Assembly (NCBI GenBank): GCA_944321125.1
Contig: CALUKD010000014.1
Location: forward strand, 1 to 64,000
DNA: 64,000 nucleotides
Source: Candidatus Butyricimonas faecavium
GTDB lineage: Bacteria; Bacteroidota; Bacteroidia; Bacteroidales; Marinifilaceae
Reading direction: 5' to 3'
Shown: positions 17,002 to 27,203 of the stretch, one piece after another
Numbering within the stretch: position 1 is the stretch's first letter
Layout: each line of letters opens with the position of its first letter
Translations under genes and position numbers: made by a program
Notes under the pieces: generated by a model
The model's input: only the letters and a program-made list of their open reading frames with translations
What the model was told of the DNA's origin: nothing
Database searches by the model: none

Positions 17002-18171
17002 ATGAAAGAATCGATTAAATATATAGATTGGGAGATTATCTCGAAGAGTTTTCGGGGAGAGTTAACTGGGGAAGAACGAGAGCAGTTGGAGAGATGGTTG
17101 GCGGCGTCCGGGAGACATCGGCATTTTTACGAACGGGCAAGAGTGGGAGGTGAGACGAATCCGATAGAAGGGTTAGACGGACAGGTGTTGCAGGTTCGAA
17201 AGAAAGAACTGATGCGTAAAGCGTCGGAAATGAACGAAAAGAAAATTTACCGGAAACAGTTGCGGTTTATGTGGTATGCGGCAGCTGTCGTGTTACCATT
17301 GGTTGCCGGTATCGGGATGTGGATGAATATGGAGAGGAAGAAGAGTGAATTAGTGATAGCCGAGAGAGTGCAGCCTGGTAACGGACGTGTCGTGTTGGAA
17401 TTACATGATGGGCGGACTTATTTTTTGGATACGACCCGGGTCGTAGAAACGGGTATAGAAGGAAATTTTGCAAAGGTTGAAAGTAAGTTTTTGGTTTATG
17501 AGAAGCAGAAATCAGAGGAGTTGGTGTACAATAAAATAATTGTTCCCCGTGGAGGGGAGTATAAATTGACATTGTCTGACGGTACGCGGGTATGGTTGAA
17601 TTCCGATTCGGAAATACGTTATCCTGTGGCTTTTGGTAAAGACCGGAGGACGGTTTTTCTTTCTGGAGAAGCTTATTTTGAGGTGGAGAAAGATGCGGAT
17701 AGACCGTTTTACGTGGTATTGGATGATGTGGAGGTTAAGGTATATGGGACTTCATTTAACGTGAACACGCATTACCGGGGTAGGGTACAGACCACGTTGG
17801 TGGAAGGAAGTGTCGGGATGTGGGTAAAATTGACGGGAGAGGAGAGGATACTGAAACCGAATCAAATGGGAGAGTTTTATGTCGAGAAGAATGAAGTTGA
17901 GGTGACGGATGTAGACACGTATTATTACACAGCATGGCGGGTGGGTGAGTTTGTGTTTCAGAATGAAACGATTGAAGATATCATGGACCGTTTGTGTCGT
18001 TGGTATGATACGGAGGTATTTTATGCAAATGATGGTGTGAAGGAAAAACGTTTTACTGGGGTTATCGCTCGATTTACGGATGTGGCGGATGTGTTGCATT
18101 TGATCGGGGAGACGGCCACGGTGCATTTCGAATTGAAAGGAAATGTAATTACAGTGAGTGATTCAAGATAA
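17002..18171 (+). CDS. FecR family anti-sigma factor
   Basis: A 389-residue inner-membrane anti-sigma regulator. The cytoplasmic N-terminus (1-89) has an ECF-binding region with LTGEEREQLERWL. One transmembrane helix (about 90-110) follows, then a periplasmic FecR domain (YKLTLSDGTRVWLNSDSEIRYP and FLSGEAYFEV, about 180-275), and a C-terminal DUF4974/STN-like domain (about 310-385, FVFQNETIEDIMDRLCRWYD). It receives the signal from the STN domain of the SusC homologue encoded next. Its cognate sigma is most likely the gene at 15214. Confidence 0.95.
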   Translation: MKESIKYIDWEIISKSFRGELTGEEREQLERWLAASGRHRHFYERARVGGETNPIEGLDGQVLQVRKKELMRKASEMNEKKIYRKQLRFMWYAAAVVLPLVAGIGMWMNMERKKSELVIAERVQPGNGRVVLELHDGRTYFLDTTRVVETGIEGNFAKVESKFLVYEKQKSEELVYNKIIVPRGGEYKLTLSDGTRVWLNSDSEIRYPVAFGKDRRTVFLSGEAYFEVEKDADRPFYVVLDDVEVKVYGTSFNVNTHYRGRVQTTLVEGSVGMWVKLTGEERILKPNQMGEFYVEKNEVEVTDVDTYYYTAWRVGEFVFQNETIEDIMDRLCRWYDTEVFYANDGVKEKRFTGVIARFTDVADVLHLIGETATVHFELKGNVITVSDSR

Positions 18172-18202
18172 AACCGTAAGTTGCGCTAACAACTTACGGT
18201 TT
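18171..18202 (+). terminator. Strong hairpin between fecR and susC (terminator or attenuator)
   Basis: Perfect 13-bp stem AAACCGTAAGTTG / CAACTTACGGTTT with a 6-nt loop, starting at the last base of the fecR stop codon. A downstream T-tract is only short, so it may partly terminate, stabilise the fecR 3' end, or set the fecR:susC ratio. Confidence 0.65.
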
Positions 18203-18255
18203 GATAACGGATGTTGTGTGTACATCCATAATGTTTAATATTAATCAACAAATTT

Positions 18256-21200
18256 ATGAAAAAAATCAGAAAGTCGTTTGATTTTTCGAGTTTTTTGTGC
18301 TCGATAAAGAGGACACTACTGTCAGGTAAGTGGGGATTAATGGTATTGCTGTTGTTAGAGCTACCCCTTGTGGCCTTGGCTCAGGATCAAAAGGTAACGA
18401 TTAACGTGAAGGAGGTTGATGTACAGGTTGTTTTTAAGCAAATCAAGGAGCAGACGGGTCTTAATTTTGTGTATAATGCGGATCAGTTGAAAACGATGAA
18501 GAGGGTAACATTAGATGTGAAGGAGGTAACGGTGGATGCTGCTTTGACAAAATTATTTGAGGGAACTTCTTTTGAGTACAAGTTCGAGATGCAATCGATC
18601 GTGATCAAGAAGAAGGTGGAGAGGTTTGCGAATAAAAAAGTGATGGTGAATGGTCAAGTCGTGGATAAGGCTGGAAATGCATTACCCGGGGTGGCCGTTT
18701 TAATGAAAGGGACAACGGTGGGTACTGCGACCGATGTGGATGGTAAATTTAAGTTTTTGGCTCCACGAGAGGAAGATTTGGTGTTGGTGTTTTCATTCAT
18801 AGGAATGAAACGGTTGGAGATTCCTGCCAAGTTCGGAGAACCGATGAAAGTGACGTTAGAGGAGGATGCAACGGAGTTGGAGGAAGTAAACGTGATTTCT
18901 ACAGGATATTATAACGTGGACAAACGTCATTTGACAAGTTCAGTGACTTCGTTGAAGATGGATGATATTATGATACCGGGGGTGAGTACGATCGACCAGA
19001 TGTTGGAAGGTAACGTTCCGGGAATGATTTTTATGCAGAATTCCGGTCAGGTGGGGGCGGCTCCGAAGCTGAAAATCAGGGGATCGACTACCGTTTTGGG
19101 TTCACAGGCTCCCTTGTGGGTGTTGGACGGGGTTATTCTGACTGACCCGGTGAATGTAGATCCGCAACAGATTAACGACCTTGATTTCGTAAATTTGTTA
19201 GGAAATGCGATTTCTGGGTTAAATCCGGATGACATTGAACGGATTGATGTGTTGAAGGATGCTTCGGCAACAGCTATTTATGGTCCGCAGGCTTCTAACG
19301 GGGTGATAGTGATCACCACGAAAAAAGGGAAAGTGGGTGCGCCATCAGTGTCTTATTCGGTGACGGGGACTTTACGTCGTCGTCCTCATTATTCGGATCG
19401 GGCTGTCAATGTGATGAATTCGATGGAACGGATTGATTTGTCTCGAGAGATTGTTGACAAACGTTTGGTGATAACGAATTTGAATAGTTGGGTTGGTTAT
19501 GAGGCTGCCGCTTATGATTATTTTAATGGGGTTATCGGTTACGATGAGTTTAACCGGAAGGTGGCGGATATGGAGACGTGCAACACGGATTGGTTTAATA
19601 TATTGTTGAAAAATTCTTTTTCCCATAACCATTCATTGAGTATATCTGGGGGGTCCGATAACGTGAGGTATTACGCATCGATGGGATATAGTAATGAGAA
19701 CGGAAATATTCGTAAAGAGAAGAATGATCGTTACACGGGAATGGCTAAGATCAATCTTAATTATAAGCAGTTCGATATGACTTTTTCTTTGAACGGGAAT
19801 TTGCAGAAAAAGAATTACACGCCGAGTGAGGTGGGGGTGATGAATTATGCTTATAATACGAGTCGGAGTGTGAGAGCTTATGATGAAGCTGGAGAGTTGT
19901 GGTTTTATCAGCGGCATGAGGCAGTGGGTTCGGAGGGTTATGACCAACCGTTCAGTATTATAAACGAGCAGAATCATTCGTATAATAAAATAGAGACGGA
20001 GCAGGTTGCTTTGACTACGGCTTTGGGTTATCGCTTGACGTCTTGGTTGAAAGCTGATACCCAGTTCTCCTACAACGTGTCTCATTCTTCAAATGATACT
20101 TATTATGGTGAGGAGACTTGGTATGCAGCGAAGTTGAGAAAACGTAAAACGGAATCTGGGTTAATTGATAATAATAAAACGGAATTGCTGAACGGGGGTG
20201 AGTTGACGCAGGATGAAACGAAAAGCGAGTCTTATAATCTTCGGGGGCAGTTAACGTTCAATCATTTCTTGGATAAAGATAATATCCATCAACTTACGGC
20301 CACGGTTATTGGAGAGCTAAGTTCGACGAAGTATACTGGTTCAAAGATTGTTCGCAGGGGGTATTTGCCCGATCGGGGATTGTTTTTTGACAAGGTGGAG
20401 ATCGGGTTGGACGAGACAACAAAGAAGTTGAAGTACCCGGCTTATTACACGTGGATGGAGTCTGACGATGCTCGGGGAATATTGAAAGATAATCTGACCC
20501 GCAAGGTGGGGTTGGTGGCGAGCGCATCGTACGTGTACAAAAATTCTTATATTTTGAATGCGAATATGCGAATAGATGCGTCCAATAAATTCGGGGATGC
20601 AAGCAATGATCGTTTATTGCCGATCTGGTCGGTATCGGGACGTTGGAATTTACATGAGAATGTGTTGAAGGATGTTGATCGGGTGAATACTTTGGCTTTG
20701 AAGGTTTCTTTTGGTTATCAAGGTAATATGTCCGCTCAAGATTCTCCCCGGTTGATTATCAAGAAGGGGGGTACGAATGAATTTTTTGACGAGTACGAGT
20801 CAACTATTCTCCAGTATCCCAATCCGGATTTGAAGTGGGAGAAGACTTCAACGTTGAATTTGGATGTAGAGTTTTCGTTTTTTAATAACAAGTTGAACGG
20901 TTCGGTGGGGTATTATTATCGGCACACGACTGATGCCTTTTTGAGCAAGACGGTTTCTTTTGTGAATGGTGTGGGGAAATATACCGTGAATAAAGGTGAT
21001 TTGACGAATCAAGGGTACGAGTTGTCGCTTAATTTCGTGCCGATAAACACGATGACTTCCATGAACGGGCAGAATAAAGGGTTCGTGTGGCGGTTTGACC
21101 CGAATTTTGGATCAGTGTTTAATCAGTTGTTGGATAAGATAAGCCCCAAGGATAAGACTCTACAGGATGAGATCACGTATTCCGATTATCTGAACGGGAC

Positions 21201-21966
21201 GGTGCAAATAGCCGGTCGTCCGTTAAATACGTTTTACTCGTATAAATTTAAGGGATTGAGTCCGGAAGATGGTCGTCCCATGTTTTACGGTACGGAGGAA
21301 ACCATGATGGTAAACGGGGAAGAGGTGAGCACGCAAGATGTTTATGCAAATATGGAGAAAGAGGAGGTTTTCGCAACGGTTATGGAACGATCCGGATGCC
21401 GGGAGCCTTTTATACAGGGAAGTATCAAGAATTATTTCGGATGGAGAAATTGGGGATTGAATTTGAATATCGCTTATAGCTTGGGGGCTAAAATCCGGAT
21501 GTTACAAATGTATCCGAATGGTACGTCTGCGGCTCCGGGACCGGAAACGAATATGCGCCGGGAATTTGTCAACCGGTGGCAACGTCCTGGAGATGAGAAA
21601 TACACGAATATTCCCGGGTTGCTTGAATCCAAGGAATATGCAAATACTCTTAACAAGTATTGGTGGAACGGGATTCCGAATGAATTTGCATCGAATATCT
21701 GGAAAATGTATGATAATTCTAATTTGAGGGTGGCTTCCGGGGATTATCTGAGATTGCAGAATGTGTCTTTACGTTATGTCGTTCCGGAAAAGTTTTGTAA
21801 AAAGTTGTTGGTGAAGTCGGCGTATCTAAGTGTGACAGGAACGAATTTATTTACGATTTGCAGTAAGAAGTTAAAAGGACAGGATCCTTCACAATCGGGT
21901 TCTTCATCGTTGGTGAATCTGTCTTTGCGTCCGATGTATTCCTTTCAGTTAAATGTAACATTCTAA
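18256..21966 (+). CDS. SusC/RagA TonB-dependent transporter with STN signalling domain
   Basis: A 1236-residue outer-membrane transporter. Signal peptide to about residue 42 (ALAQD), STN domain about 45-118 (VTINVKEVDVQVVFKQIKEQ), CarboxypepD_reg-like domain about 129-212 (VNGQVVDKAGNALPGV), TonB plug from about 215 (GVSTIDQMLEGNVPG, then LKDASATAIYGPQASNGVI), and a 22-strand barrel ending YSFQLNVTF. The STN domain means it also signals to FecR. With SusD it would import an oligomeric substrate; the downstream peptidases point to peptides rather than glycans. Confidence 0.96.
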   Translation: MKKIRKSFDFSSFLCSIKRTLLSGKWGLMVLLLLELPLVALAQDQKVTINVKEVDVQVVFKQIKEQTGLNFVYNADQLKTMKRVTLDVKEVTVDAALTKLFEGTSFEYKFEMQSIVIKKKVERFANKKVMVNGQVVDKAGNALPGVAVLMKGTTVGTATDVDGKFKFLAPREEDLVLVFSFIGMKRLEIPAKFGEPMKVTLEEDATELEEVNVISTGYYNVDKRHLTSSVTSLKMDDIMIPGVSTIDQMLEGNVPGMIFMQNSGQVGAAPKLKIRGSTTVLGSQAPLWVLDGVILTDPVNVDPQQINDLDFVNLLGNAISGLNPDDIERIDVLKDASATAIYGPQASNGVIVITTKKGKVGAPSVSYSVTGTLRRRPHYSDRAVNVMNSMERIDLSREIVDKRLVITNLNSWVGYEAAAYDYFNGVIGYDEFNRKVADMETCNTDWFNILLKNSFSHNHSLSISGGSDNVRYYASMGYSNENGNIRKEKNDRYTGMAKINLNYKQFDMTFSLNGNLQKKNYTPSEVGVMNYAYNTSRSVRAYDEAGELWFYQRHEAVGSEGYDQPFSIINEQNHSYNKIETEQVALTTALGYRLTSWLKADTQFSYNVSHSSNDTYYGEETWYAAKLRKRKTESGLIDNNKTELLNGGELTQDETKSESYNLRGQLTFNHFLDKDNIHQLTATVIGELSSTKYTGSKIVRRGYLPDRGLFFDKVEIGLDETTKKLKYPAYYTWMESDDARGILKDNLTRKVGLVASASYVYKNSYILNANMRIDASNKFGDASNDRLLPIWSVSGRWNLHENVLKDVDRVNTLALKVSFGYQGNMSAQDSPRLIIKKGGTNEFFDEYESTILQYPNPDLKWEKTSTLNLDVEFSFFNNKLNGSVGYYYRHTTDAFLSKTVSFVNGVGKYTVNKGDLTNQGYELSLNFVPINTMTSMNGQNKGFVWRFDPNFGSVFNQLLDKISPKDKTLQDEITYSDYLNGTVQIAGRPLNTFYSYKFKGLSPEDGRPMFYGTEETMMVNGEEVSTQDVYANMEKEEVFATVMERSGCREPFIQGSIKNYFGWRNWGLNLNIAYSLGAKIRMLQMYPNGTSAAPGPETNMRREFVNRWQRPGDEKYTNIPGLLESKEYANTLNKYWWNGIPNEFASNIWKMYDNSNLRVASGDYLRLQNVSLRYVVPEKFCKKLLVKSAYLSVTGTNLFTICSKKLKGQDPSQSGSSSLVNLSLRPMYSFQLNVTF

Positions 21967-21977
21967 AAATTAGAGAA

Positions 21978-23558
21978 ATGAAAAATGTAATATATTTGGT
22001 CATAGGATGTTTTTTGTGCATCTCGTGCGGGGATTTTTTGAAAGAGTATTCTAAGGAATTGACTTATGCTTCGTCATGTAAGGATTTGGATGAGGTGATG
22101 ATCGGGAATGGATATATGAGGTCGAGGAATACCACCAGTACTATGTCTAGTTCTCTCATTACAAAAAGTGAATTGTATTACCCGTGGTTGTTCGTGATGG
22201 ATGATGATATTGAAGAGTATGCAACGGGAACTTTTAATGTGACTTCAGAGGGACCGTTTACGTTGATGAGGCCCTTTTACGGGTGGCAAAAGGTGCCGTT
22301 TCAATCCGTGAAAGGAGTTCCGTATGATGATCCCTGTTGGAAGAAGTTATATGAGCATATTGGTTATTTGAACGTGATTCTTTCTGAAATTAAGGAGTTT
22401 ACGCATGAATCGGAAGAGGATATAAACAGGATAACGGGTGAGGCGGAATTTTTGAGGGGGGCTTACTATTATTTATTGGTGAATATGTACGCTAAACCGT
22501 ATGTGAAGGCAACGGCTGCTTCCGATATGGGAGTACCTTTGAATATCACGGAGAAGATTGAGGATAAGTATTTTAAACGGGAATCTTTGGAGACGATATA
22601 TAAACAGATTGTGACGGATTTGACAAATGCAGCGAATCATTTGGCTGGGATTGAACAGCCTACCATTTATCGGGTGAATGAGACGACTGTCCGTATTTTG
22701 TTAAGTCGGGTATATTTGTATATGGGAGAATGGGCTTTGGCTGAGGCGGAGAGTGAAAAAGCGATTCGCTTGGGGTGTCCGTTATGGGATCTGAATGGGT
22801 TTGATATGACGGAAACTTCCGAGAGTACCGGAAATTTGAAACAACAATATATGATTTCATCCGCTTCTCCAGAAGTGTTGTTTACACAGGGGATGAACGT
22901 GTTGAATTTGTTAATGTATGACGGGCTTACTGTCGGACGTTTCAGGGTAACGGATGAGTTACTTGAGTTATATGCTAAATACGAGGCAGAAGGGGTTACG
23001 GATTTACGTAGGGAAGGATATTTTTCTGTATCGCAGAAAAAGAATGACTGTTATTTTTGTCGGAAAAATTCAGTGTTATCGCAGGATATTACTGCTTTTG
23101 ATGCTTTTGTGATCCGGTCGGCGGAAGCTTATTTGAATAAGGCGGAGGCTCAGGCGATGCAAGGAAAGGGAGAAGCGGTGCAGACTTTGAAAGTATTGTT
23201 GGAGAAACGTTTTGAAAATGGCGTGGTTCCGGTTACGATCGATGGATTACAGGGAGAGAATTTGGTGAAGTTTGTGCGAGAGGAACGGCGTCGGGAGTTG
23301 TGTTTCGAGTGTCATCGTTGGTTTGATTTGCGTCGTTATGCCGTGTGTGAGAAATATCCGGAACGGAAAGAGATTCGTCATGCTTTATATGGTCCTTCTA
23401 CTGTTTTCGGGGGGGTGGCTGTATATGAAGGGGAGTATCTTTTGAAGCCTTACGGAGAGGATGCCGCATGGGTTATGCCGATACCCGATTATGAAATAAC
23501 CTATAATAAAGGAGAAATGAAACCTAACGAAGAGCGGGTAGACCGTGAAGTTCTATAA
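21978..23558 (+). CDS. SusD/RagB family substrate-binding lipoprotein
   Basis: A 526-residue surface lipoprotein (Cys17 in CISCGD) that forms the lid of the SusC transporter. SusD features are the N-terminal region with EAEFLRGAYYYLLVNMYAKP (TPR-like), TVRILLSRVYLYMGEW, the RSAEAYLNKAEAQAM helix, and the FVREERRRELCFECHRWFDLRR block near the C-terminus. It follows susC by 11 bp. Ligand specificity cannot be read directly; the gene context suggests peptides. Confidence 0.95.
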   Translation: MKNVIYLVIGCFLCISCGDFLKEYSKELTYASSCKDLDEVMIGNGYMRSRNTTSTMSSSLITKSELYYPWLFVMDDDIEEYATGTFNVTSEGPFTLMRPFYGWQKVPFQSVKGVPYDDPCWKKLYEHIGYLNVILSEIKEFTHESEEDINRITGEAEFLRGAYYYLLVNMYAKPYVKATAASDMGVPLNITEKIEDKYFKRESLETIYKQIVTDLTNAANHLAGIEQPTIYRVNETTVRILLSRVYLYMGEWALAEAESEKAIRLGCPLWDLNGFDMTETSESTGNLKQQYMISSASPEVLFTQGMNVLNLLMYDGLTVGRFRVTDELLELYAKYEAEGVTDLRREGYFSVSQKKNDCYFCRKNSVLSQDITAFDAFVIRSAEAYLNKAEAQAMQGKGEAVQTLKVLLEKRFENGVVPVTIDGLQGENLVKFVREERRRELCFECHRWFDLRRYAVCEKYPERKEIRHALYGPSTVFGGVAVYEGEYLLKPYGEDAAWVMPIPDYEITYNKGEMKPNEERVDREVL

Positions 23559-23587
23559 GGGGTAGGTGTTAAATGTAAATAGATGAA

Positions 23588-24550
23588 ATGATGAAAGAGT
23601 GTTTCTTTATTATATTATTCGGTTTGGTCTTGTTGTCCGGGTGTAACAAGGATGACGAGGATTTAGTTCCTTCGGGACAGGAAAAAAATTGGTTTGTTAT
23701 TGAAGATAAACCAGGACGTTTTAATCAGTTGGCTTATGATGTTTATGAGAAGACTGGTATTTGTTTGTTCGTGAATGATACATTGGGTCGGGAGGAACGT
23801 GGGGTGGATGCTTTTGGGAATCCGGTGGTTCATTATGAGATGTACGTGTTGGGATATGGTATTTTTACGCAACGGGATATTAATTGCGCATTGTCTGCGG
23901 ATACGACTGCTATGTTGGAGGCGGGAAGGTTGATAAACGAGTATGTGATTCCGAATTTACCCAAGGATGATGAGTATCGTCCGAAGTCTTTTCTGTTGGT
24001 AGATACTATTTATACGGGAGATTATGGATGGAGTTCCGCACAGGGTAAAAAGCCTAATTGTTCAAGCGAGTATGCTTATTGGGATATGATGGGTGTGACT
24101 GTCGGTCGTTTGTATGATTTACCGGGATATAGTGAAGAGGAGAAAAAGTTTTGGGCCGGGAAAGTGTTGGCTATTAATATTTTGACATTGTTGCAAACGG
24201 AGTATACTACGGAAATAACTGAATTCCAAACTATATCCAAGTCTTATTATAATGGACAGTATTATTATAATATGGAGTTAGACAGGAAACATAACCTTTA
24301 TGATTCTGATTGTAGGGAATTGGGTTTTCTGTTCTGGAAACTTGTGGGACAGAACGATTATGCTACTCCACAGATAGATTGGAAGATTGCTCCTAATCAA
24401 AATATTGATTTGACTGATTATTTTGCAGCAGTTTTTACTTATGATGAAGTAGAGTTTGAAAGTAAATATGCTAATTATCCGTTGTGTGTTTCGAAATTTA
24501 AAATCATGAAAGGGATTGTGGATGATTTTGAACAAAAGTATTGTAAGTAG
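23588..24550 (+). CDS. SusCD-associated lipoprotein of unknown function
   Basis: A 320-residue predicted lipoprotein (Cys19 in LLSGCNK). It begins 29 bp after susD, where Bacteroidota loci often carry a substrate-import-associated zinc metallohydrolase lipoprotein. Parts of the fold look similar (FNQLAYDVYEKTGICLFVND, a NEYVIPNLP segment), but no HExxH motif is present anywhere; the stretch expected to hold it reads NMELDRKHNLYDSDCRELGF. It may be a surface binding protein derived from that family. A terminator-like hairpin follows. Confidence 0.6.
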   Translation: MMKECFFIILFGLVLLSGCNKDDEDLVPSGQEKNWFVIEDKPGRFNQLAYDVYEKTGICLFVNDTLGREERGVDAFGNPVVHYEMYVLGYGIFTQRDINCALSADTTAMLEAGRLINEYVIPNLPKDDEYRPKSFLLVDTIYTGDYGWSSAQGKKPNCSSEYAYWDMMGVTVGRLYDLPGYSEEEKKFWAGKVLAINILTLLQTEYTTEITEFQTISKSYYNGQYYYNMELDRKHNLYDSDCRELGFLFWKLVGQNDYATPQIDWKIAPNQNIDLTDYFAAVFTYDEVEFESKYANYPLCVSKFKIMKGIVDDFEQKYCK

Positions 24551-24564
24551 TTGTTGGTTATAAA

Positions 24565-24586
24565 GGGGAGTGTTGAAATACTCCCC
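24565..24586 (+). terminator. Hairpin after the lipoprotein gene
   Basis: GGGGAGT / ACTCCCC with an 8-nt loop followed by ATCTTTT, 15 bp past the stop. It may separate susCD expression from the peptidase genes. Confidence 0.55.
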
Positions 24587-24717
24587 ATCTTTTGAATGAG
24601 TTACCGGCTTATGGAGGAGTATTACTTGAAAAAAAAGTTTTGACTCACCCTTTTAGGGGAGATAATTTGTAAAAGTGATGTCTCTGTTTCAGGGATGGGT
24701 GGGTGTATTGTATTTAA

Positions 24718-27186
24718 ATGATTGGAATAATGAATAGGATGTTGAGGATCATAGGAATATGTGTATGTTTTTGGGCGGTGGGTATTGTAGGTGTATCTGG
24801 TCAGATAAAAAAATTCCAAATGTCAAAGAAGGTAGTGGCGAAATCAGTAGGGGAGAAATTGGTGAAGCCGCAAGAAATTGTTTCCGTTGAGAAGTTCGTA
24901 AAGCCGACGGCTCGGGTGTATCGGGGAATGTTTACTGTTTACGTGCAGGAGGGACGATTTTTCGTGGAGATTCCAGAACGGTTGTTCGGGAGGGATATGG
25001 CTGCTATGCAAGTATTGGTAAAAGGATCGGGACAAAATGAGAGAGCAGCAACCCAGTTGTTGGGCTATGCGGGTGATCCGTTATCCACCCGGTTGGTCCG
25101 GTTTGAAAAGGGAGGAAAAGATGAGGTATGGTTGATTGAGCCTGAGGGAGATAAGTGGATGAAAGATACGACGAGTGAAATCTATCGTTTAGTACGTATG
25201 GTAGAGAAACGGTCTGTAGCGATGGCTTTTGATATCTTGGCGAGGGGGAATGAGAGTGTGTTGATTGATATGACGGATGTTTTGATGACGGATAATAACA
25301 TATTTTCATTGAAGGATATGAAGGCTACTCTTGGTTTGGGAACCTATCAAGCGGACAAAGCGAGTATTTCGGGATGTCATGTTTTCCCGGATAACGTGAT
25401 ATTTAAGATGATAAAATGTTATGGTGCGGGGGCTGCCCCGAAATTGTCTTCTTTTGACAAGGAGAATAATCAGGTGAAGCAGAATCCGACGGTTTGGGAG
25501 TTGGCTGTGTCGTTACGTTTGTTGCCGGAAGAGAAAATGCGTCCTAGGTATGAAGATAAGCGGGTGGGATATTTCGTAGTGAAGGGAACGGAGTATGATC
25601 ATCCGTTGCAACCGACACAGATGGCTTATGCTTGTCGGTGGCGGCTGGAGCCTAGACTGGGGGATGTAGAGAAGTATAAGCGGGGAGAGTTGGTAGAACC
25701 CCGGCAGCCGATAGTTTTTTATATTGATTATGATATACCTGAATTTATGGTTCCACATTTAATTGCGGGTGTAGAGGATTGGGGAAAGGCGTTTGAGCGT
25801 GCCGGGTTTAAGAATGCAATTCGGGCAAAGCGTATGCCCCGTCTAGAAGAGAATCCAGATTTCTTGCCGGAGGATGCTCGTTATTCGGTTATCTCGTACA
25901 AAGTTTCCCCGATCGGGAACGCTTTCGGGTTGCAAACGAGTGATCCGAGGACGGGAGAGATATTGAGTGCCCGGATTTCGTTGTTCCATTGTGTGCAGGA
26001 GTTGTTACAAAAATGGTATTTTGCACAGGCAGGTGTGATGGATGAACGGGTGCATGGTTTCCCTTTTCCGGAAGAGGTGATGGGACGGTTGGTGCGTTAT
26101 TTGGTTTCACATGAGGTAGGACATACCTTGGGATTGCGTCATAATTTTTATGGCAGTAACACCTATTCCGTTGATCAGATTCGGGATAAAGATTACGTGA
26201 AACGATACGGGCACACGGCTTCGATTATGGATTATGCTCGTTTTAATTACGTGACGCAACCCGGGGACAATGTTGCTTTAGAAGATTTGGTGCCTCGGTT
26301 GGGGGAATATGATTTGTTTGCTATCGAATGGGGGTATCGTTATTTCCCGGAGATGGAGGATGAAAAGGAGGAACAGGGGTATTTGCAAGCATGGACTACC
26401 CGTCAGAGGGAGGAGAATGAACGTCGGGTTTTCGGTACAGAATATGATCCTCGCGATCCCCGTTTCCAGAGTGAAGGTTTAGGGGATAACAATATGCTGG
26501 CGAATGAGTTGGGAATGGAGAATTTAAAACGTATCGTTCGAAATCTGGATAAGTGGACCCGAGGGGATGATGCTTTTGGTACGACACTAGCCGAGATGTA
26601 TAAGGGGGTGTGTGATCAGTATTTGAAATATATTACTCATGTGGTGAATAATGTGGGGGGACATGTTACGTTTGACAAATTGCGTTCGGAAGGGGCAGGA
26701 CTGGAAATCCCGGTGAGTAGAGAGCAACAGAAGGATGCGTTGGCTTTTTTGGACAAGCATTTTTTTCATGCTCCGGAATGGTTGTTTGAAGAGCGATTGA
26801 CCGATGTGGCCAGGATGAATAAGGTGAGGGTGATGCGTATGCTGTACGGAATGATGTTTAAATCGTTGATCGGTGCTTTTTCTTATTTGGCTGAGCAGGA
26901 AGCGGGAGGTGATTATGGTTTACGGGAATATATGGATGATTTGTACGGGATGATTTTTACGGAAGCGATGAGTTATAAGCCCGTGGAACCTTGTCGTCGG
27001 GAATTGCAACGTGTTTATTTAAAAGGGTTGCGGAGAGCGATGGAACGGGATTTTACGGATTATCCGGCAATCACTTCTTTGGTTTTCGAGCAATTAGAAA
27101 GGGTAAAAACGGACGCCCGACAAGCGGCGAAAAAGAGTAAAGATTATTTAGCGAGAGCTTATTGGGAGAGTTTGTCCAATTTATAA
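24718..27186 (+). CDS. Zinc-dependent metalloprotease (DUF5117/DUF5118 type), active form
   Basis: An 822-residue exported metallopeptidase; signal peptide to about residue 28 (GVSGQ). Translation may start at 24718 or at the in-frame ATG at 24730. The N-terminal DUF5118/5117-like region (about 55-320) contains RFFVEIPERLFGRDM. The catalytic domain holds a complete long metzincin-like motif HEVGHTLGLRH at residues 465-475 (zinc ligands His465, His469, His475; Glu466), with SIMDYARFNY as the downstream turn. Probable periplasmic or surface endopeptidase. The adjacent gene is an inactive paralogue. Confidence 0.9.
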   Translation: MIGIMNRMLRIIGICVCFWAVGIVGVSGQIKKFQMSKKVVAKSVGEKLVKPQEIVSVEKFVKPTARVYRGMFTVYVQEGRFFVEIPERLFGRDMAAMQVLVKGSGQNERAATQLLGYAGDPLSTRLVRFEKGGKDEVWLIEPEGDKWMKDTTSEIYRLVRMVEKRSVAMAFDILARGNESVLIDMTDVLMTDNNIFSLKDMKATLGLGTYQADKASISGCHVFPDNVIFKMIKCYGAGAAPKLSSFDKENNQVKQNPTVWELAVSLRLLPEEKMRPRYEDKRVGYFVVKGTEYDHPLQPTQMAYACRWRLEPRLGDVEKYKRGELVEPRQPIVFYIDYDIPEFMVPHLIAGVEDWGKAFERAGFKNAIRAKRMPRLEENPDFLPEDARYSVISYKVSPIGNAFGLQTSDPRTGEILSARISLFHCVQELLQKWYFAQAGVMDERVHGFPFPEEVMGRLVRYLVSHEVGHTLGLRHNFYGSNTYSVDQIRDKDYVKRYGHTASIMDYARFNYVTQPGDNVALEDLVPRLGEYDLFAIEWGYRYFPEMEDEKEEQGYLQAWTTRQREENERRVFGTEYDPRDPRFQSEGLGDNNMLANELGMENLKRIVRNLDKWTRGDDAFGTTLAEMYKGVCDQYLKYITHVVNNVGGHVTFDKLRSEGAGLEIPVSREQQKDALAFLDKHFFHAPEWLFEERLTDVARMNKVRVMRMLYGMMFKSLIGAFSYLAEQEAGGDYGLREYMDDLYGMIFTEAMSYKPVEPCRRELQRVYLKGLRRAMERDFTDYPAITSLVFEQLERVKTDARQAAKKSKDYLARAYWESLSNL

Positions 27187-27203
27187 TGTAAACAAAGGTA
27201 GTT

